Source: Paraglomus occultum (taxonomy: Eukaryota > Glomeromycota > Glomeromycetes > Paraglomerales > Paraglomeraceae). From it: a stretch of DNA of 11,269 nucleotides. The stretch is taken from contig CAJVPJ010001229.1 of the NCBI GenBank assembly GCA_910592205.1, positions 1 through 11,269 of the forward strand. Reading direction: 5' to 3'. Below the pieces are notes generated by a model that saw nothing but the letters and a program-made list of their open reading frames with translations, did no database searches and was not told the origin of the DNA. Numbering within the stretch: the first letter of the stretch is position 1; every line of letters begins with the position of its first letter. This document shows, one piece after another, positions 7,654 through 11,269 of this stretch. A program made the translations under genes and the position numbers.

Positions 7654-9518
7654 TCACATGCACTCTTGCTCCCATGAACCACATTCCATTCCCGTACCTC
7701 TTATTCCTACACTCTCCATTCCACATTCGCTTCCAGAACGACTGACAAAACTCGCCAAACTGGTCGAACTGGAAACGGGTGTGAGCAGTCTTTTGGTACA
7801 AGTCTCGCTTTTGTCAACTAAACTTCGTTTTTTACTCCTTCCCACCGCAGTGTTGGCCGGAGTACGTACTGCTCCCCTATATCCCCCATATCCTCCATAT
7901 CTAACACCCTCGGTCCTCCTTATCATTTCATCCCGATCGTTCCTTGAAAGGCCGCCTAATTCTGACAAAGTCAAATGATTACCAAAAGGCAAATAACACC
8001 CATCGTAAGTGTATTGGTTTTCTCCTGTTCCGCTCACTATCGACGCTAGGCCACTCGCAGTAAAGTGAGGATACGTGGATGTAGCGGAAGATGATGATGG
8101 CGTGGCGAATGAGCCCGTATTAGTAAAGTCAATGTCTGACTCGGGAGTGATTATGCTAGAGGTGAGGCGGCGAACTGTGGACCATACAGTTGAGAGAATT
8201 GATGATGCATCGTCTTGGTTTTGAAAGCTGTTGTAAAAGAGACAAGAATTTGTAAGCATAAAGTGTGTCGAAATTAACTGGAGGCGGTAAATTTGTAGGC
8301 ATAACTCATCCAAGACCATCGCCTTTCCTAATGACATATATGTGACACAGAACCCCGTTTCCTAAACTTACCCGTTCTCACTTCCAACCGCAGAATCAAC
8401 AGCATTCTCGTTCTGTATATTGGAATCCCTCGATAACGTACTTAAATCACCAAATCTGTTAAATATTGGTGTTCGCCTTTCCGGAGTCCCACGACTGCCA
8501 GATGAGTTCGATCGATCATTATTAGGTCGCCCAGAAGAGAATATTCGACTATTTACACTGTCTGATGCTGTATCTCGTATGCTGGATGATGTTTCGTGAT
8601 GAGGTGTCGTTGGATGAGATGATGTGGATGAGGATGATTGAATACAATCAGGTATGTAAGTCGAATTTGTCTATTTAATAAAGTAAATTGTTAGTGAGAT
8701 TAGTATTAATTGTGTCCGATTCAAAGTATTGCTAACGTATACTGAACATTAACGAATCTCATCACCCGTTTCCCTTCACCAAACTTCACCTTTTCCAAAT
8801 CGTCGCGACCACTTTCTCCTTGTGAATTGCTACTCGATTTGACCGGATCCTCCAACTTGAATACATTCTTTAACAAGTATTTCCACGAATCTCGCTTCCT
8901 TGTTTTGTTGGCGTTGCGATTATCCGTGTTTGCAGATGCAGCATGTGATGTGGAGGAGGATCGTTGTGTGTGAGTCTGGGTAGAATCAACTGCCGTGTGC
9001 TCCAGATTGGATATGTCTGATTCCGTTTCTGTGATTATCGAAGAGTTTCCTTCATTACTATACACTATGTGACTATCCATTCCGTCGCCATACTCTTCAA
9101 TAGTATCGCAAAAATTTCCAGCTCCATCGTGTAAAGGCAGCTGTCCGTGAAAACTGCAAACCACATCTTCTGCACCTGAAGACTCTGTGTAGAACTCTGA
9201 CTCGTCGTGCACAACGTCTATTTCCGACTCGAAACCACTAAGTCCACCGTTGCTATCAGAATATGCATCCAGTGTAGGATTACTCTCGTCTACCGGGCTC
9301 GTACTATCGCTCAACACGTGCCATTCATCGTCACTGCTTGTTGTGTTGTATAATGGTATTGTAGTTGCGCGAGTAACAGGAGCCGAAGCCCTGTAAGCCG
9401 AGTTTCTCGATTTATTGTCATTAAACACTACCCATTCTTCTGAACTAGACTCTTCAGAGTCGCTTGAGGGAGAAGGTCGTGTGCGTATTATGTGAGATTT
9501 CTGTTTGTAGGTCGCCAT
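7654..9518 (-). CDS. Uncharacterised Ser/acid-rich protein with a duplicated EWxV motif, 3 exons
   Basis: Proposed minus-strand join: 9518-8754, 8670-8372, 8227-7654; 1638 nt, 545 residues. Intron 1 has a CTAAC-type branch site and acceptor AAATAG. Its donor is ambiguous: GTTAAT at 8753 is used here, and GTGATG at 8765 or GTTCAG at 8747 would also stay in frame. Intron 2 (8371-8228) has a clear GTAAGT and a pyrimidine-rich CAG. Residues 18-34 and 61-71 hold two acidic clusters, each followed by Trp: EEWVVFND (W29) and DEWHVLSD (W66). Residues 205-209 are basic (KTRKR), followed by DSWKYLLKNVFKLEDP. Exon 2 is Ser-rich and probably disordered. Exon 3 has a helix-like ILSTVWSTVRRLTSSII (365-381) and a YGGYGGYRG run. 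No enzyme domain, signal peptide or membrane segment was seen. The C-terminus may differ if a 54-nt GT-AG pair (7697-7644) is a real intron. Family not recognised. Confidence 0.8.
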
Positions 9519-9620
9519 TGTAGAATGTGCGGGGCTGAATGTTGTCTGTTGGGGTTATATGTAGTCATTTCGACAAAGGTTGGTATAATTTGGTCACATG
9601 GGATCTTCAATTGGGGGCAA
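9519..9620 (-). promoter_or_regulatory. Probable promoter-proximal region of the minus-strand gene
   Basis: Lies directly upstream of the ATG at 9518. The start-codon context on the minus strand is TTCTACAATGGCG. No unambiguous TATA box was found; AT-rich TATAA-like sequence lies near 9580 on the plus strand. Assigned by position only. Confidence 0.3.
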
Positions 9621-10983
9621 TATTAGGAGATTGTACGATAAGCAACAAGAGAGGAAAATATAATAACGACTGGTAAATAATCCGATATGGCAACAGATCT
9701 CATGCATAATTGTTATAATATTAATATGAATATGGGGTGAGATTTCCGATTATAGCATATATTAAATATATGAAATATCTCTATACAATAACGCTCGTTA
9801 ATGATTACACAGCTGTGACGCAACTTATGGGACTTGACGCATGGCATTTGTTTTACTCTACAGTTATTATGCATTCTCCTTGTATAGGGAAAGTGCGATA
9901 TTGTACTGCTTTTTAACATACTTGCCAAATTAGCCAATCATTCCAAATGTGAATTATGTCATCTCTCGAATATATTGATAATCGAAATAGTTGTGGCTTT
10001 GGTGTTAACCATAAAGGGGACATTTGAATTGAATTCTTTGCCCCAGATTCTGGCAGATCATGATTATGATGGTTTTTTCGGCAAATACGTTCGTTATCGG
10101 TAGGCATTTAATCTCTGCAATTTACCAGTTCGGAAATGCGATATGTATGTGACAATAAAACCAAAAAAGTTTTGGATTTTGAGATTTTCATTATTCGAAT
10201 TCACAGTGAAATCATGAGCATGTTCCATTTTTTAAGCGTTTGCCCAATTTCATTCCAGGTCTCCCGGTCGATAGCGTGAACGTCATAGCTTTGGTGGAGA
10301 TACCCGTGATTTTCATAGTAAAATATATCTTAGCCACAACTTTACTCTTTTCGGTAATTACTCTACCCTGATCTGGCTTGAGAGTGTGAAGGTAAAAGAT
10401 GAACGAACTTCTGCGTAACTCTGATGATGTCACAAGATCGTATAACCAAATGTTGATGTAAACGCCGCTACAATGCAATGAAACAGCACACGCGAAATAT
10501 TAAACATAGCACCAGAAGTGACAATAATAAGAGCGCCGTTCAAGACAGCCAGATGCTTTAGTAGCATTTTGATTAATACGATAGATCAGCAAGCGTAGCT
10601 AAAAATAGATTGAATGGTATGCTCGAAAGGTATTTGTTTAATAAACGAGTGTCCATTTACTTTAAACATTCTCTGAATTTTTCGGTATAACCGGAATCGC
10701 TAACTTGTCGGCGGTTATTTACGGTAGTTATTCATCGAGTAGCAACGCGTTGACTTTATTGAACTAGTCCAACAATAAGTAACAACAAATCTTTCGAAAA
10801 ACGAACTAAATTAATGTGCACATGTGTTTGCGAAAGGTTACAATCGTATATAATGAGAGCCATGCCACGCTCCGTTAGGAAATGGCTGAATTTGGAGTTG
10901 AGAATTACCGCCTTCCCGTGACTTACAATTTGCTTATCACTTTCTCCAGCGCAATAACGTCGACCATTTTTCTTACGATTAGG
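9621..10983. other. Spacer with unsupported short frames
   Basis: No gene can be supported. The best frame is on the minus strand at about 10478-10212 (88 residues, ending GMKLGKRLKNGTCS), with another at 10107-9913 in a different frame (contains SPLWLTPKPQLFRLS). Neither was recognised, no methionine starts the first one's reading (the codon at 10478 is TTG), and no convincing splice chain joins them. The rest is AT-rich sequence. Confidence 0.4.
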
Positions 10984-11022
10984 CGGTGCAAAACCTCAAG
11001 TCTTGAGGGATTATGAACACCG
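10984..11022. repeat. Two-part hairpin
   Basis: A perfect 7-bp inverted repeat with a one-base centre (CCTCAAG at 10994-11000, CTTGAGG at 11002-11008) sits inside a 5-bp outer pair (CGGTG at 10984-10988, CACCG at 11018-11022). A one-base loop cannot form in RNA without opening inner pairs, so a DNA palindrome or protein-binding site is as likely as an RNA structure. Confidence 0.5.
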
Positions 11023-11269
11023 TCACTAGATTTCTACAATCATGTAATAAGACGTGTGAACGTTTTGTATGAGTCACAACGGTGCATTATTCTTTTCAAT
11101 CATGTATAAACAACAACTTATATGCATAAGCCGACATAACACGTTCCAAATAGTATGTTATCTCTTATCGCTTGCACAAAATGTTGAAGTGATCATCTTG
11201 TCACGCTAAGAAAAACAGCAATGAGTTTTTATCGAGGGGAAGAATTCGTAAGACATGTCAAAGGTGTTT
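11023..11269. other. Window end, no gene seen
   Basis: AT-rich sequence with only short frames and no recognised motif. Confidence 0.5.

Noticed and set aside
7658-7978. 106-codon plus-strand frame
   Set aside because: Antisense shadow of exon 3 of the minus-strand gene, which has better splice support.
8228-8337. ATG at 8337 as the start of a separate 227-codon minus-strand gene
   Set aside because: The segment 8337-8228 reads as the end of intron 2, and the pyrimidine-rich CAG acceptor at 8230-8228 joins in frame with exon 2.

Overview
The window looks like a chromosomal segment from an early-diverging, AT-rich filamentous fungus. The evidence is intron-dense genes with short introns (39 to 144 nt, mostly 65 to 90 nt), GTAAGT/GTATGT-type donors, a TAF5 protein of fungal type and size, and long AT-rich, gene-poor spacers. 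A Mucoromycota or Glomeromycotina source would fit, but that is an inference from style and was not tested against any database.

Layout. Positions 1-1772 hold no convincing gene. They contain a degenerate pogo/Tigger-like miniature transposon (296-479) with matching inverted ends and internal 16-17 nt repeats, then a decayed tract rich in CCGGTTT/AAACCGG (about 1255-1500). Positions 1773-4663 (+) hold a complete 12-exon gene for TFIID subunit 5 (TAF5), rebuilt here exon by exon to 693 residues: LisH motif, TAF5 NTD2 domain and C-terminal WD40 propeller. Positions 4664-7653 are about 3 kb of noncoding sequence between two converging genes, with small repeats and palindromes and likely 3' ends for both genes. 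Positions 9518-7654 (-) hold a second gene, rebuilt as three exons and about 545 residues. It is Ser/Asp/Glu-rich and unrecognised. Its N-terminus carries a duplicated acidic-Trp motif (EEWVVFND and DEWHVLSD) resembling Atg8-interacting motifs. Positions 9519-11269 are the upstream region of that gene and more apparently noncoding DNA, with one small hairpin and one unexplained 89-codon minus-strand ORF.

The two genes converge tail to tail and show no sign of a shared pathway. TAF5 is a core housekeeping factor of RNA polymerase II transcription (TFIID, and SAGA in many fungi). The second gene may encode a disordered adaptor or autophagy-related protein, but only the short motifs suggest this. 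No CRISPR array, rRNA, confident tRNA or prokaryotic system was seen.
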